Of a stretch of 64,000 nt of DNA, positions 1 to 7,913 are shown piece by piece. This stretch comes from PLanc-01 sp035342095. Its GTDB lineage: Bacteria > Planctomycetota > Phycisphaerae > Sedimentisphaerales > Anaerobacaceae. How positions within the stretch are numbered: the first letter of the stretch is position 1; every line of letters begins with the position of its first letter. The stretch lies in assembly GCA_035342095.1 (NCBI GenBank), contig DAOQWL010000002.1, forward strand, positions 62,001 to 126,000, given 5' to 3'. The translations under genes were made by a program, and so were the position numbers. Under the pieces are notes generated by a model. The model saw only the letters and a program-made list of their open reading frames with translations. It did not search any database and was not told the DNA's origin.

Positions 1-433
1 AGATGCTGTCCAGGAGCGTTCTCCCGTCCGAGTCGAACAGGGCGACCTCGTCGCCGTCGGCGCCCAGGCCGAAATCCGCGTGCAGTCCGGGATCGCCCGT
101 GTCGCCGTCCGCCCAGATCAGCAGGAACCCCTGGGCCGGGATCGTCGTCAGCGCGGGGTCGCCCGTCGGAATCTGCCACTTGCGAGGCTCCGACTGGTCG
201 TCCGTCAGGTACAGACCGCCTGCGTCGATGGGCGCGTCCGTTGTGTTATACAACTCGATCCAGTCATCGTATTCGCCCTGTGGGTCCGCGTAGGAGGTGA
301 CGTTGGACGCCATGACCTCGTTGACGACTACCGGACTGCCCGCCAGGGTGGCTCCCGCGATGCTGAACAGACAGACGCAGGCGACGAGAGATGCCCACAG
401 GAGAATTGAGTTCCTTCGCCTTCCGAAATGCAT
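1..433 (-). CDS. Lamin-tail-domain exported protein, N-terminal fragment
   Basis: Only the first 144 codons lie in the window; the gene runs off its left edge. The ATG at 433 is preceded by GTGAGG. The protein starts with a signal peptide (basic MHFGRRR, then a hydrophobic stretch ending near AGATLAG at about residue 32). A lamin-tail-like beta-sandwich domain follows at once: VVVNEVMASN, then DDWIELYN, then a GLYLTDD strand and a FLLIWADGD strand. In bacteria this domain is typical of large secreted proteins, often joined to CotH kinase or other repeat domains, but nothing beyond the first domain is visible here. Function is unknown; a cell-surface or secreted structural role is inferred. 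The exported lamin-tail assignment is good; the identity of the full protein is open. Confidence 0.8.
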   Translation of the reverse strand, partial: MHFGRRRNSILLWASLVACVCLFSIAGATLAGSPVVVNEVMASNVTSYADPQGEYDDWIELYNTTDAPIDAGGLYLTDDQSEPRKWQIPTGDPALTTIPAQGFLLIWADGDTGDPGLHADFGLGADGDEVALFDSDGRTLLDSI

Positions 434-642
434 TGCTTTTCCTCACTCCAGCATGAAGACAAGATGCGGCCACCGCGACGGCAGATCTGACGCACTATCG
501 ATGCCCCTATTCTAACAGAAGACAGGGGCAAGGCAAACATTATCCTCGCTCCATCGACAGGGAGCGCATTGTCGATCTGCCGCTCGGTAAACGCAAAAGG
601 GCGGTTCTGTGCTCCATTCCCGATTCCACTCGCGAGGGCACG

Positions 643-1866
643 CTATTGCGCCGAGCGGTGACGACCGAGCCAGTCGGTCACCCACCGCTCGGCCTGGTCC
701 TTCGTTGCGACGTCGTTTTCGAGCTGGGCGACGTAGAGTTCCTCTGCCAGTTGGCCGAGGGCAGGTCCCGACACGGCGCCCAGACGCATCAGGTCGTGGC
801 CGTTCAAGAGGGGCTTGGGCTTGACCTCGACGTCGCCCAAATCGCGGATTCGCCTTTGCAGCGCGGCCAGGCGGGCCAGACCGTCCTGCGAGGCCGAGAC
901 TTTTTGGATGGCCCGCTCCAGCTCGTACAGGTCGCGGAAGGCGGGCTCGGCCAGGAACTTCTTCAGTTGAGCCAGCGACATTGCGGAATCGAGCAATCCG
1001 CCCCGATGCGCGAGCAGAAACTCGATGCGCTGGGTCTGTTTGTTGCTGAGCTTGAGGGGCTCGCACTTGGACATGGCGAAATCCGTCGGATGACCCACGA
1101 AGAACGCGGCCAAGGCCAGCGGGAAATCGACGTTTCGGCGCAATCGTCTGAGCACCGGGACAGTCTGGCGGGCCTCGTCGCCTGCGAAGCCCGGGAAGAC
1201 CGCGTCCGCCAATCCCGTTTCGATCAGCATCGCAGCCCCGGCGGCACGATTCGGGTGGACGAGCGTTTCCTCCAGTTCGATTGCGATCCGCTCGCCGCTG
1301 ATTCTCGCGATCTTCGCTGCGTTGCGACCGATGGCGGCGTAGGTCCCGGGCTCGATGGCGAAGCCCAGCCGTGTCGAGAATCGCACGGCGCGGAGCATGC
1401 GGAGGTAGTCCTCGCCGAACCGCTCCTCCGGATTGCCGATGGTCCGGACGATCCGCCTCTGGAGATCGGCCCGACCCTCGACGTAATCGATCACCTGCTC
1501 GGTGCGCGGGTCGTAGAACATGCCGTTGATGGTGAAGTCCCGCCGGCTGGCGTCCTGGGCGGCGGTGGTGAATCGGACCTCCGTCGGGTGCCGGCCGTCT
1601 TCGTATCCCGCCTCGGAGCGGAACGTCGCGACCTCCACCTGTTGCTTGCGGATCAGGACGATGACGACGCCGAACTTGGCGCCGATCTTGAGCGTGCGAG
1701 GGAACAGACGCATGACCTCCGTGGGCTGGGCGTCGGTCGCCACGTCGTAGTCTTTGGCCGTTCGGCCGAGCAGCATGTCACGAACGCAGCCGCCCGCCAG
1801 CAGGGCCTGGAAGCCGTGCTCCTGCAGCTTGTGGATGATCTCAATGGCCGCTTGCTGGTTGCTCAT
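643..1866 (-). CDS. CCA-adding enzyme / poly(A) polymerase family nucleotidyltransferase
   Basis: This 407-residue protein belongs to the class II tRNA nucleotidyltransferase family, which adds or repairs the 3' CCA of tRNA or adds poly(A) tails, using CTP/ATP in the cytoplasm. The head domain shows GGCVRD (residues 25-30), the metal-binding DYD (39-41) and the RRDFTINGMFYDP block (about 108-120). The segment GNPEERFGEDYLRMLRAVRF around 140-165 is the RNA and head domain linker typical of the family. The C-terminal third is helical. CCA-adding and poly(A) enzymes cannot be separated by eye here. The start overlaps the end of rsmD by 26 bases, so the two are probably translated from one message. 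The gene lies downstream of rsmD and the Dabb lipoprotein on the minus strand. Confidence 0.9.
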   Translation of the reverse strand: MSNQQAAIEIIHKLQEHGFQALLAGGCVRDMLLGRTAKDYDVATDAQPTEVMRLFPRTLKIGAKFGVVIVLIRKQQVEVATFRSEAGYEDGRHPTEVRFTTAAQDASRRDFTINGMFYDPRTEQVIDYVEGRADLQRRIVRTIGNPEERFGEDYLRMLRAVRFSTRLGFAIEPGTYAAIGRNAAKIARISGERIAIELEETLVHPNRAAGAAMLIETGLADAVFPGFAGDEARQTVPVLRRLRRNVDFPLALAAFFVGHPTDFAMSKCEPLKLSNKQTQRIEFLLAHRGGLLDSAMSLAQLKKFLAEPAFRDLYELERAIQKVSASQDGLARLAALQRRIRDLGDVEVKPKPLLNGHDLMRLGAVSGPALGQLAEELYVAQLENDVATKDQAERWVTDWLGRHRSAQ

Positions 1867-2440
1867 CGGCTCGTGCCTGCAACAGGACGACGGACATCGT
1901 GCCCCATTCCCTTCTGTCCACCGCGTGGAAGGGCCCGTAGTCGTCGAGCGGGGGACAGTCGCGACGAGTCCGAACGATTACCACGCCTTTGGGGACCACC
2001 TGGTTCTGGAGGATCCTGAGCAGATCGGCCAGCGTCGAGCCTTCGCCCACGTCCTGCGTCACAGTATACGGCGGATCGACGAATACCAGGTCGTACCGTT
2101 CGCCTTTGGGCCCGAGCGGCGCCCCGACTCGAAAGGCGCTGTCGCGGACCACGCGGGCGCGGTCCCCGAAGGCGGCCTTCGCGATGTTCTTCTCCAGGAC
2201 CGCGAGGATCTCGGCGCTCTTCTCGACGAAGGTCACGGAGGCTGCGCCCCGGCTGATCGCCTCCAGCCCGAGCGAGCCGACGCCGCAGAACAGATCCGCG
2301 ACCCGGGCGCCCGCCAGCAGGTCGTAGTTGTGCAGGACCATGAACAGCGACTCTTTCACGCGGTCGGTGATCGGGCGCGTCTCCCGCGTATCGGGAGTGA
2401 ACAGGTGCATTCCTCGCTTCGTGCCCGCGATGATCCGCAT
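1841..2440 (-). CDS. rsmD: 16S rRNA (guanine(966)-N(2))-methyltransferase RsmD
   Basis: A 199-residue SAM-dependent methyltransferase that methylates N2 of G966 of 16S rRNA during small-subunit assembly. The N-terminus MRIIAGTKRG and the TRPITDRVKESLF block are family hallmarks. The SAM-binding motif DLFCGVGSLGLEA sits at about 49-61, and the catalytic DPPY at 122-125. Length matches the family. The short tail after VLLQAR is not conserved-looking. The gene sits 4 bases after the Dabb lipoprotein gene and overlaps the following nucleotidyltransferase gene, which suggests one minus-strand operon. No shift in composition is visible against the neighbours. Confidence 0.95.
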   Translation of the reverse strand: MRIIAGTKRGMHLFTPDTRETRPITDRVKESLFMVLHNYDLLAGARVADLFCGVGSLGLEAISRGAASVTFVEKSAEILAVLEKNIAKAAFGDRARVVRDSAFRVGAPLGPKGERYDLVFVDPPYTVTQDVGEGSTLADLLRILQNQVVPKGVVIVRTRRDCPPLDDYGPFHAVDRREWGTMSVVLLQARADEQPASGH

Positions 2441-2444
2441 AGTC

Positions 2445-2885
2445 TTACTTGGCCCAGTAATCGACGACCATCACCTGCTCCAGAGAGGATCCGAGCATCG
2501 CGCCGAACTCGACGTGGGCCGGGTGCTTCGCGTAGGCGTCGCGGTCGGCCTCGCTGCGGAAGGTGACGACGAAGCAGTGCGTGAAGCCCTTCTGAAGGTT
2601 CTCGGTGCTGACGTCGGTGCCCCATTCGAAGCCATAGATCTCGTGGATCTTGCTCGGCAGGGCGCTGAAGGCATTCTCGATCTTGCGGATGTCCTCGGCG
2701 CTGGTGCCTTCCTTGAACTGGAACAGGACGACGTGCCGCAGCAGCCGGGCGGGGGCCTTGGCCTCGACAACCTGCGCGTGCGTCGAGACCTCGGGTTTGC
2801 TGTTGACTCGCTCGGTCTCCTCGACGTAGATGCAGCCGCCCAACAGAACCGACAGCACAGCCAAACAAACCAGATTCCGGATCAT
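2445..2885 (-). CDS. Dabb-domain (stress-responsive A/B barrel) lipoprotein
   Basis: A 146-residue protein with a lipoprotein signal peptide: a hydrophobic core and the lipobox LLGGC, with the lipidated Cys at 18. After a short linker, residues about 48-143 form a Dabb ferredoxin-like domain: LLRHVVLFQFKEGTS, then a helix, GFEWGTDVS, FTHCFVVTFRSEADRDAY and a final VMVVDYW strand. Soluble Dabb proteins form dimeric barrels; their substrate is generally unknown. Membrane anchoring of such a domain is a trait often met in Planctomycetota (general knowledge). No catalytic residue can be assigned. It is first in a minus-strand run with rsmD and the CCA-type gene. Confidence 0.85.
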   Translation of the reverse strand: MIRNLVCLAVLSVLLGGCIYVEETERVNSKPEVSTHAQVVEAKAPARLLRHVVLFQFKEGTSAEDIRKIENAFSALPSKIHEIYGFEWGTDVSTENLQKGFTHCFVVTFRSEADRDAYAKHPAHVEFGAMLGSSLEQVMVVDYWAK

Positions 2886-3017
2886 TCCTATGTACCTCCA
2901 AAGGCGCGTTTCAACTCTTCTTCAACAGAGCCAAGTGGATTGTATCCCGACGCTGAGGCATCGTCCAAGGAAAACCGGGCTACCTATGGTCGTCGCTTCG
3001 TGTGCCCGCCTTTCGCT

Positions 3018-3046
3018 TTGCCTTTTCAGCCGCCGGCAGCTACAAT
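3018..3046 (+). promoter_or_regulatory. Sigma70-type promoter of the antitoxin gene
   Basis: TTGCCT (3018-3023) and TACAAT (3041-3046) are separated by exactly 17 bases. The predicted transcript starts about 20 bases before the antitoxin ATG at 3074. A nearly identical box pair occurs at 62662-62690. Assignment by eye only. Confidence 0.6.
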
Positions 3047-3073
3047 AGGATGTGAGAATCAGGGATACTCAAC

Positions 3074-3310
3074 ATGGAGAGCCATATGAGCATCGACGAA
3101 CTCGTGGCTGAGGTCAAGAAACTGAGTCTGGAAGATCGAGCTTCGCTCGCGAAGTGGGTCGTCGAGAGTCTCGATGAGCTTTCGGAGTCGGAGATCGAAG
3201 CTCTATGGGCCAAGGAAGCGGAACGCCGCCTGGATGAACTGGAGCAAGGGCTCGTGCCCGAAATCCCGGCCGAGGATGTGCTGCGCCGCGCCAGGGTCGC
3301 CATCTCGTGA
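3074..3310 (+). CDS. Addiction-module antitoxin (TIGR02574-like)
   Basis: A 78-residue acidic, helical protein. The N-terminal half, MSIDELVAEVKKLSLEDRA with LAKWVVESL, is typical of the short putative addiction-module components found upstream of ParE/RelE-type toxins. The C-terminal half, ALWAKEAERRLDELEQG with a VPEIPAEDVLRRAR ending, is the usual toxin-binding tail. The start may be the ATG at 3074 or the internal ATG at 3086 (SIDEL). A well-spaced promoter lies just upstream. The stop overlaps the GTG start of the toxin remnant (GTGA), the coupling expected for a toxin-antitoxin pair. The toxin is severely truncated, so this is an orphan antitoxin, perhaps still buffering related toxins elsewhere in the genome (inference). 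Confidence 0.75.
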   Translation: MESHMSIDELVAEVKKLSLEDRASLAKWVVESLDELSESEIEALWAKEAERRLDELEQGLVPEIPAEDVLRRARVAIS

Positions 3311-3387
3311 AACCCATCACTTTTCATTCTGACGCCGTAGGCCGAACGAAGAGCAACGACTGTCCGTCGCCAGTCATTGAGGATTAG
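3307..3387 (+). pseudogene. Remnant of a ParE/RelE-type toxin
   Basis: The GTG at 3307 overlaps the antitoxin stop and opens a 26-codon frame that begins VKPITFHSDAV. This is the opening strand of ParE-type toxins, which typically read MKPxxFHPDAxxE. After the eleventh codon the sequence loses all resemblance and stops at 3385-3387. The rest of a roughly 95-residue toxin, including the helical hairpin and the catalytic strand, is absent, and I see no continuation in the other frames up to 3587. The simplest reading is a deletion or replacement that removed the toxin body. Confidence 0.6.
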
Positions 3388-3587
3388 CCGGCAATAGTCG
3401 GATAATCCGCCAGTCTTGGCCGGAATCGACCAGCAAGTCCCTGGATTCCTCCCCTTTCCGCCTGTTCCCCCGTTTCGAACTTATCGCACACCCTGTATCT
3501 GCCGATAACACACCCAGCAGCGAGCTGATACACCCTGGACGATGTTTCGCGAAATCCGTTTTGTCATCGGCCGCGAAAGGAGAAGCC

Positions 3588-3854
3588 ATGGTCCGTCAAG
3601 GTTCTCAAGTGTCCGAATCGCCCGTGTTCGACGACAACGTCCTCAAACAGATGTACGTCGAATTTGATGTGCCGTGCGACGGCCTCGTCAGTGACCCCGC
3701 CAAGTTGCTGTCGTTCGCCGACGACTACGCCGAAAGAACAGGCCAGCAGGTCGAACCCGCCCAGCTTTCTCACCGCCTGCTCACCCTCCGCAAAGTCGGC
3801 GAAGCCAAAGGCGGCCTCCCGAAACTGAGGCGGAAATACAATGGGAGGAAGTGA
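3588..3854 (+). CDS. Small protein of unknown function upstream of DUF3800 gene
   Basis: Starts at the ATG at 3588 because AAAGGAGA stands at the right distance; a longer frame from 3561 has no ribosome site. The 88-residue product is predicted soluble and mixed. It has an acidic N-terminal half (FDDNVLKQMYVEFDVPCDGL) and a basic C-terminal half with HRLLTLRKVGEAKGGLPKLR. The C-terminal part could bind nucleic acid or a partner, but no domain is recognised. It is followed after 132 bases by the DUF3800 gene. Both genes and the spacer look less GC-rich than the surroundings, in keeping with an acquired patch next to a toxin-antitoxin remnant. Confidence 0.6.
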   Translation: MVRQGSQVSESPVFDDNVLKQMYVEFDVPCDGLVSDPAKLLSFADDYAERTGQQVEPAQLSHRLLTLRKVGEAKGGLPKLRRKYNGRK

Positions 3855-3986
3855 TGTCTGAAAGAGCAATACCTTCGACTGTCGAAAGCCTTGAGTGGAT
3901 GCATGGCGGTGTGATCGGGCGCGGCATGTCCACGGTACAGTGGCAGCGTGTTTGATACTCCTTGGGTGGATGCACAGGGGAAGACC

Positions 3987-4853
3987 ATGTATATCTGCTA
4001 CGGTGATGAGAGCGGTCACTGCGGGAAGAAGCTGAATCCAAAGCAGCCTGTCCAGGTCATGTGCGGAGTCCTGAACGATCTGACAAAGCTCTCGAAAACG
4101 CAACGGGAACACGCGGAGATCCTCTCGATTCTCAATGGGTACGGGATACCGCTTGCGGAATTGAAGGGAAGTGAGGCGTATCGGGGGCGTGGTGCGTGGG
4201 AAAAAGTGCCTGCCGACAGGCGTGACCGTTTATACGAGTCAATTCTGGGTTGGGCCGCCGAACGTGCATGTAAGTTCATTGTATGCCCAATCGACTCGGT
4301 TGCTTTCTTTGGCGCAAAGGACCGTGGGTGCGCCGACTCGGAGCGTTTCCGTTTCCCTTATGAAGCCTCGGCGATGAACATCCTTCTGGCTCTTCAGCGA
4401 TACCAGCAGCCCAAGAGGAACAACAAGGGCCGGACTATCGTGATCTTCGATGAGCAGCCTGGTCACGATACGCACCTCTTGGAGCTGTCATCTGGAGACT
4501 TGGCGTTCACAGATAGCTACACGGGGTACGACGCGGAATCCAAGTCGAAATCAAAGCCGGATCGATTTGACCAAATAGTGGATGTGCCTCATTTCTCCAA
4601 GTCGCATTTGGCAGTCCTGATCCAGATTGCAGACTGGGCGGCGTTCGTTGTCAACAGGTATCTCCTTCTCACCGTGTATGAACAGGCGGAGACTTATCCT
4701 GGCGAACTCGTGAAGATCGAAGCTTGGCATAAGCAGGTTCGTGAGGCCCTTGTCCTTCATACAGCAATCGACCCTCCAGGCCAGGACGGTCTCCCTGCAT
4801 ATTTCAGGTCCATGCGTCCGAGTGGGTGGACTGCCAGGAAATGGACCGTATGA
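3987..4853 (+). CDS. DUF3800 family protein
   Basis: A 288-residue protein. The start at 3987 is preferred (AGGGGA upstream) because DUF3800 proteins begin with a short strand leading into an acidic DESG motif, here MYICYGDESGHCG. Later acidic motifs fit the predicted RNase H-like core: ELKGSEAY about residues 58-65, FIVCPIDSVAFFGA about 97-110, and VIFDEQPGHDTHL about 150-162. The family is widespread among accessory and defence-linked genes; a nuclease role is suggested by the fold but not proven. It follows the 88-residue unknown gene on the same strand. Lower GC than its neighbours suggests transfer. Confidence 0.8.
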   Translation: MYICYGDESGHCGKKLNPKQPVQVMCGVLNDLTKLSKTQREHAEILSILNGYGIPLAELKGSEAYRGRGAWEKVPADRRDRLYESILGWAAERACKFIVCPIDSVAFFGAKDRGCADSERFRFPYEASAMNILLALQRYQQPKRNNKGRTIVIFDEQPGHDTHLLELSSGDLAFTDSYTGYDAESKSKSKPDRFDQIVDVPHFSKSHLAVLIQIADWAAFVVNRYLLLTVYEQAETYPGELVKIEAWHKQVREALVLHTAIDPPGQDGLPAYFRSMRPSGWTARKWTV

Positions 4854-4957
4854 TGTACTCCATCGCCAAGGTTTGGCGAAACCATACGCTTCACGCCATA
4901 GTGACAGATGTACACGGACACAGGCAGCGAGTGGGGTCCCACGGACAAGAGGCTTGG

Positions 4958-4977
4958 ATTCCCGCCTTCGCGGGAAT
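4958..4977. repeat. Short palindromic hairpin repeat, copy 1
   Basis: ATTCCCGC (4958-4965) and GCGGGAAT (4970-4977) form an 8-bp stem with a 4-base loop. The same hairpin with one loop change occurs at 62558-62577. The flanking stretch 4978-5045 carries other repeat-like text (AATCCGTGTGAATCCGTG and CCTCTGTGTCCTCGG), so the gap between the DUF3800 and GH97 genes is a mosaic of dispersed repeats. Confidence 0.7.
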
Positions 4978-5056
4978 GGTAATTCCCAAATCCGTGTGAA
5001 TCCGTGTTTGGAGTCCTCTGTGTCCTCGGTGCTCTCTGTGGCAGATCCAGCAGTGA

Positions 5057-7048
5057 CTACTTCGTCGGCGTCAGGACTGCTGTGAAGCCGCCGTAGGGGA
5101 GTAGGCGGACCTCCAGATGGTCCTGGGCTGTCACGGCTTCCGAATCGGTCTCGAATTCTCTGGGCGTCTTGCCGTCGGCGATCAGGGTCACTGTGTAGTG
5201 AGTGTCGTCCAGGAAGGAGAGCGTTACGTCCACGTCCCGTCCGGCGTCCTGACCGTTGATGCCGGCTACGTACCAGGTCTTCCCGCTCTTGCGGGCCAGG
5301 ACGACGTACTCGCCCGGCTCGCCCGCCAGGAACTTCGTGTCGTCCCAGGCGACCGGGACCGCCTTGAGGAAGTTCTTCGGGGCATCGGGCAGATCGAGGT
5401 ATTCCTTCGGTCCGCCGGCGAAGTGGAGCCAGCCAGACTCGAAGATCACCGGCAAAGCCAGCTCGTGACAGTACGTTGTCAAGTGGCGGTAGACGTTGTC
5501 CTGGAACATGACCGGCGTGTAGTCCATCGGGCCGACGACGTTCCGCGTGAAGGGCAGGATCACGTTGTGAATGGGGGCCTCGGTGGTGAACTTCTCGTCG
5601 AAGCTGTAGCACTCTTCGCCTCGCACGGCCTCCATGCTCATCAGGTGCGGATAGGTCCGCGACCAGCCGCGAGGCAGGGTGCAGCCGTGGAAATTAACCA
5701 TGATCCCGGCGTCGGCCGCGTCCAGCAGGATGTCGTGATAGAGCTGGATGATGTTCTGCTTGTCGCTCTGGAAGAAATCGACCTTGACGCCCTTGATGCC
5801 CCATCTCTTGAGCGTCTGGAACTCCTCGCGTCGGATCTCTCGGTGGGTCATCAGGCCGCGGGGCTTCTCGGAGACATAGTTGTGCGGGCCGCCGGAGTTG
5901 TACCACAACAGCAGGCCTACGCCCTTGCTGTTGGCGTAGGCGATCAGGTCGTGGATCGTGCCGTTCTTCATCCGGTCCCAGTTGGCGTCGACGAGCGAGT
6001 ACTCCCAGCCCATTTCGGCGGCCAGATCGACCCAGGCCTTGAGTTTGGTGCAGTCCTGGGGACTGTCGTGGTCGAACAGCCAGCTCCAGGAGGCCCGTCC
6101 CGGCTGGATCCAGCTCGTGTCCTTCACAATGGACGGCGGGCATACGTCCGTGACGAGCGTCGATTCGACAATATCAGCCAGCGAGTCGCCGACAACGATC
6201 ACCCTCCAGGGCGTCGCCCAGGGCAGGGTCCAGGAGGGTTCCACAGCCCCGGTCCCGTCGCCGTCGCCCGGCTCGGGGAATCGAATCCGATACACTCCCT
6301 GCGGCGCGTTCTGTTCCAAGCGGCATCCACAGTAGGATCCATCCAGTCCTGCGTCGGTCACCAGTCCCCACCGGCTGCGGTCGGCGTTGCAGAAGAGCAC
6401 AGGGAACGCCCAGCCTGCTTCGCTGCTGGAAGGCGTGCCGACGGGTGCGCCGTTGACGTAATAGGTCTCGTACGCCGGCGTGTATTTGCTGGGTTTGTCA
6501 TAGGGGTGAGCCCAGACCTTGCCGCCTTCGGGCAGACGGAATCCGGTAGTCTCACTGACCACGACGCGTTTTTCATTGCTGTTCTCGGGGAACCGATAGC
6601 GAAACGCCACGCCATCGTTCTGTGCCCGAACGATCAACTCGACGTTGCCGCCGCGGGGACTGCCGAAGACCAGCGTGTGTTCCATGGCCCCATAGGAACA
6701 GGTCCTGCGCTTGCCATGTGGCGCCTGAAACATCTGATACGAACTGACCAGGCCCCCGTTCGCTATGAACCCGACGGCATCCACGAAGTCTTCATCCTGG
6801 CGGCGGATGCCGAGCGGCGACAACGGCAGCACGACCGCGCCGTCGTACTTGACTTCGTAGTATAGTCGTATCTTGCCTGCGGGATAGTCCGCTGTTTGAC
6901 CGGGATCGATCAGCCTGACCACGACCGCGACACGCCCGTCCGGCGACTTGACCTCGATGGCGGGCTGGGCAAAGACTGTTTGCGCCATCCCGAGAGCCAG
7001 AAGAACGACCGCGACTGCGACTGCCTTGCTTGTGCCATTCGATATCAT
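5057..7048 (-). CDS. Glycoside hydrolase family 97 (alpha-glucosidase/alpha-galactosidase type)
   Basis: A 663-residue secreted enzyme. The ATG at 7048 is chosen because AGGAGG lies 8 bases upstream and it opens directly on a signal peptide ending near TVFAQP (about residue 28). The N-terminal beta-sandwich of GH97 follows (SPDGRVAVVVRL, AFRYRFPEN). The (beta/alpha)8 barrel shows SWSWLFDHDSPQD, VDANWD, LLLWYNSGG, and GVKVDFFQSD at about 421; the Asp there is the nucleophile position of retaining members. HGCTLPRGWSRTYPHLMSME and RGEE follow, and these carry further conserved acids. A C-terminal beta domain ends the protein. GH97 enzymes cleave alpha-linked glucosides or galactosides in the periplasm or outside the cell. 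Inverting versus retaining subtype cannot be settled by eye. Confidence 0.92.
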   Translation of the reverse strand: MISNGTSKAVAVAVVLLALGMAQTVFAQPAIEVKSPDGRVAVVVRLIDPGQTADYPAGKIRLYYEVKYDGAVVLPLSPLGIRRQDEDFVDAVGFIANGGLVSSYQMFQAPHGKRRTCSYGAMEHTLVFGSPRGGNVELIVRAQNDGVAFRYRFPENSNEKRVVVSETTGFRLPEGGKVWAHPYDKPSKYTPAYETYYVNGAPVGTPSSSEAGWAFPVLFCNADRSRWGLVTDAGLDGSYCGCRLEQNAPQGVYRIRFPEPGDGDGTGAVEPSWTLPWATPWRVIVVGDSLADIVESTLVTDVCPPSIVKDTSWIQPGRASWSWLFDHDSPQDCTKLKAWVDLAAEMGWEYSLVDANWDRMKNGTIHDLIAYANSKGVGLLLWYNSGGPHNYVSEKPRGLMTHREIRREEFQTLKRWGIKGVKVDFFQSDKQNIIQLYHDILLDAADAGIMVNFHGCTLPRGWSRTYPHLMSMEAVRGEECYSFDEKFTTEAPIHNVILPFTRNVVGPMDYTPVMFQDNVYRHLTTYCHELALPVIFESGWLHFAGGPKEYLDLPDAPKNFLKAVPVAWDDTKFLAGEPGEYVVLARKSGKTWYVAGINGQDAGRDVDVTLSFLDDTHYTVTLIADGKTPREFETDSEAVTAQDHLEVRLLPYGGFTAVLTPTK

Positions 7049-7271
7049 CTCATGCCTCCTTGAGCATCGATTCGCCGGGCTGCCCGCACGGGCGGGCGTC
7101 TTGACACACAGGATACGCGACATGCGGCCCGGTTTCAACCGGATCCCATCGGTTGGCGTGCACAGGCGACGTCGATACGCTGGGCACATGACTGGCACAG
7201 CGAATCATCGCAGCGGGCGGGTACGGTCTTCCGAACCCCGGCGATTCACTCTGGCTCTCGCGTTCCGCGTC

Positions 7272-7670
7272 CTACTTCAGCAGCGCCGCGACCCTGTTGG
7301 GGTCCACGTCGGCCACGGCTTGCATGGCCTGGTTCACATCGTCGGGCGTTTGCGTCTCCATGCGTGCCGCAAGGTCGCTGGCGGCGGCCAGGTCGATGTC
7401 GGTATCCGTGGGGCCGGATTCCGCTGCAGGCCCGTCCTGGGTGAACGCTTCGATCATCTGGACATGGGTGGCCTGGATGTCGACGAAGCCTCCTTCCATC
7501 ATGGCCTGCCTGACGAAGTTGCTCGACAGTTCCAGGGCTCCCTTCATGCCGGCGCGTTTGCCCTGCGGCTCGGTGGAGCGACCCTTTGTCGATGGACTGC
7601 TCGATGCGTGTGTGACGGGGCGCATGCCGCCTGCGCAGGCTGCGCCTTCCGCGCTCTGGATCGGATTCAT
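7272..7670 (-). CDS. Hypothetical protein, 132 residues
   Basis: The ATG at 7670 has ACGGAGG 8-9 bases upstream, which supports translation. The N-terminal third is low complexity, rich in Ser, Gly and Pro. The C-terminal part is helical, with SSNFVRQAMMEGGFVDIQA and a final alanine-rich region ending in VADVDPNRVAALLK. No signal peptide, no membrane helix and no known motif are seen. It has no close neighbour on its strand apart from the GH97 gene 220 bases further along, and it lies divergent from glycyl-tRNA synthetase. A longer overlapping frame on the same strand (to 7707) lacks a ribosome site and looks random. Function unknown. Confidence 0.5.
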   Translation of the reverse strand: MNPIQSAEGAACAGGMRPVTHASSSPSTKGRSTEPQGKRAGMKGALELSSNFVRQAMMEGGFVDIQATHVQMIEAFTQDGPAAESGPTDTDIDLAAASDLAARMETQTPDDVNQAMQAVADVDPNRVAALLK

Positions 7671-7821
7671 GATCTTGCCTCCGTTGGCGTAGGTCGTGCT
7701 TCCTCAAGACTCAGGGGCTGCCGGAAACGCCCCTGTTTCCCAAAGTATAGAAAAACCATCGGCTCCTGCCAATCAGATAGTTGCCCCGGGGAAATTCCCT
7801 ATGCCGGGAAAGCCGCCCCCC

Positions 7822-7834
7822 GGGGGGGGGGGGG
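7822..7834. repeat. G13 homopolymer next to a C6 run
   Basis: A run of six C (7816-7821) is followed by thirteen G (7822-7834), about 80 bases before the glycyl-tRNA synthetase start and just upstream of its predicted -35 box. Such a tract can slip in replication and is also a common site of read and assembly error. Confidence 0.85.
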
Positions 7835-7849
7835 CCTTGGCACGGCCTC

Positions 7850-7877
7850 TTGTAATCCCGTTCGTCGGCTATATAAT
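7850..7877 (+). promoter_or_regulatory. Predicted promoter of glycyl-tRNA synthetase
   Basis: TTGTAA (7850-7855) and TATAAT (7872-7877) stand 16 bases apart. The transcript would begin near 7884 and carry GGAGG at 7900-7904 before the ATG at 7914. The perfect -10 hexamer makes this one of the clearest promoters in the window. Confidence 0.6.
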
Positions 7878-7913
7878 CAAGGTTTACTCTGGACCTATGG
7901 AGGCAATTTAGGT

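Noticed and set aside
646..2019. Long plus-strand open frame opposite the CCA-type and rsmD genes
   Set aside because: It mirrors genuine minus-strand genes, has no ribosome site, and its translation shows no domain. GC-rich codons leave the opposite strand open.
5117..6865. 582-codon plus-strand frame opposite GH97
   Set aside because: Antisense shadow of a gene with complete family motifs.
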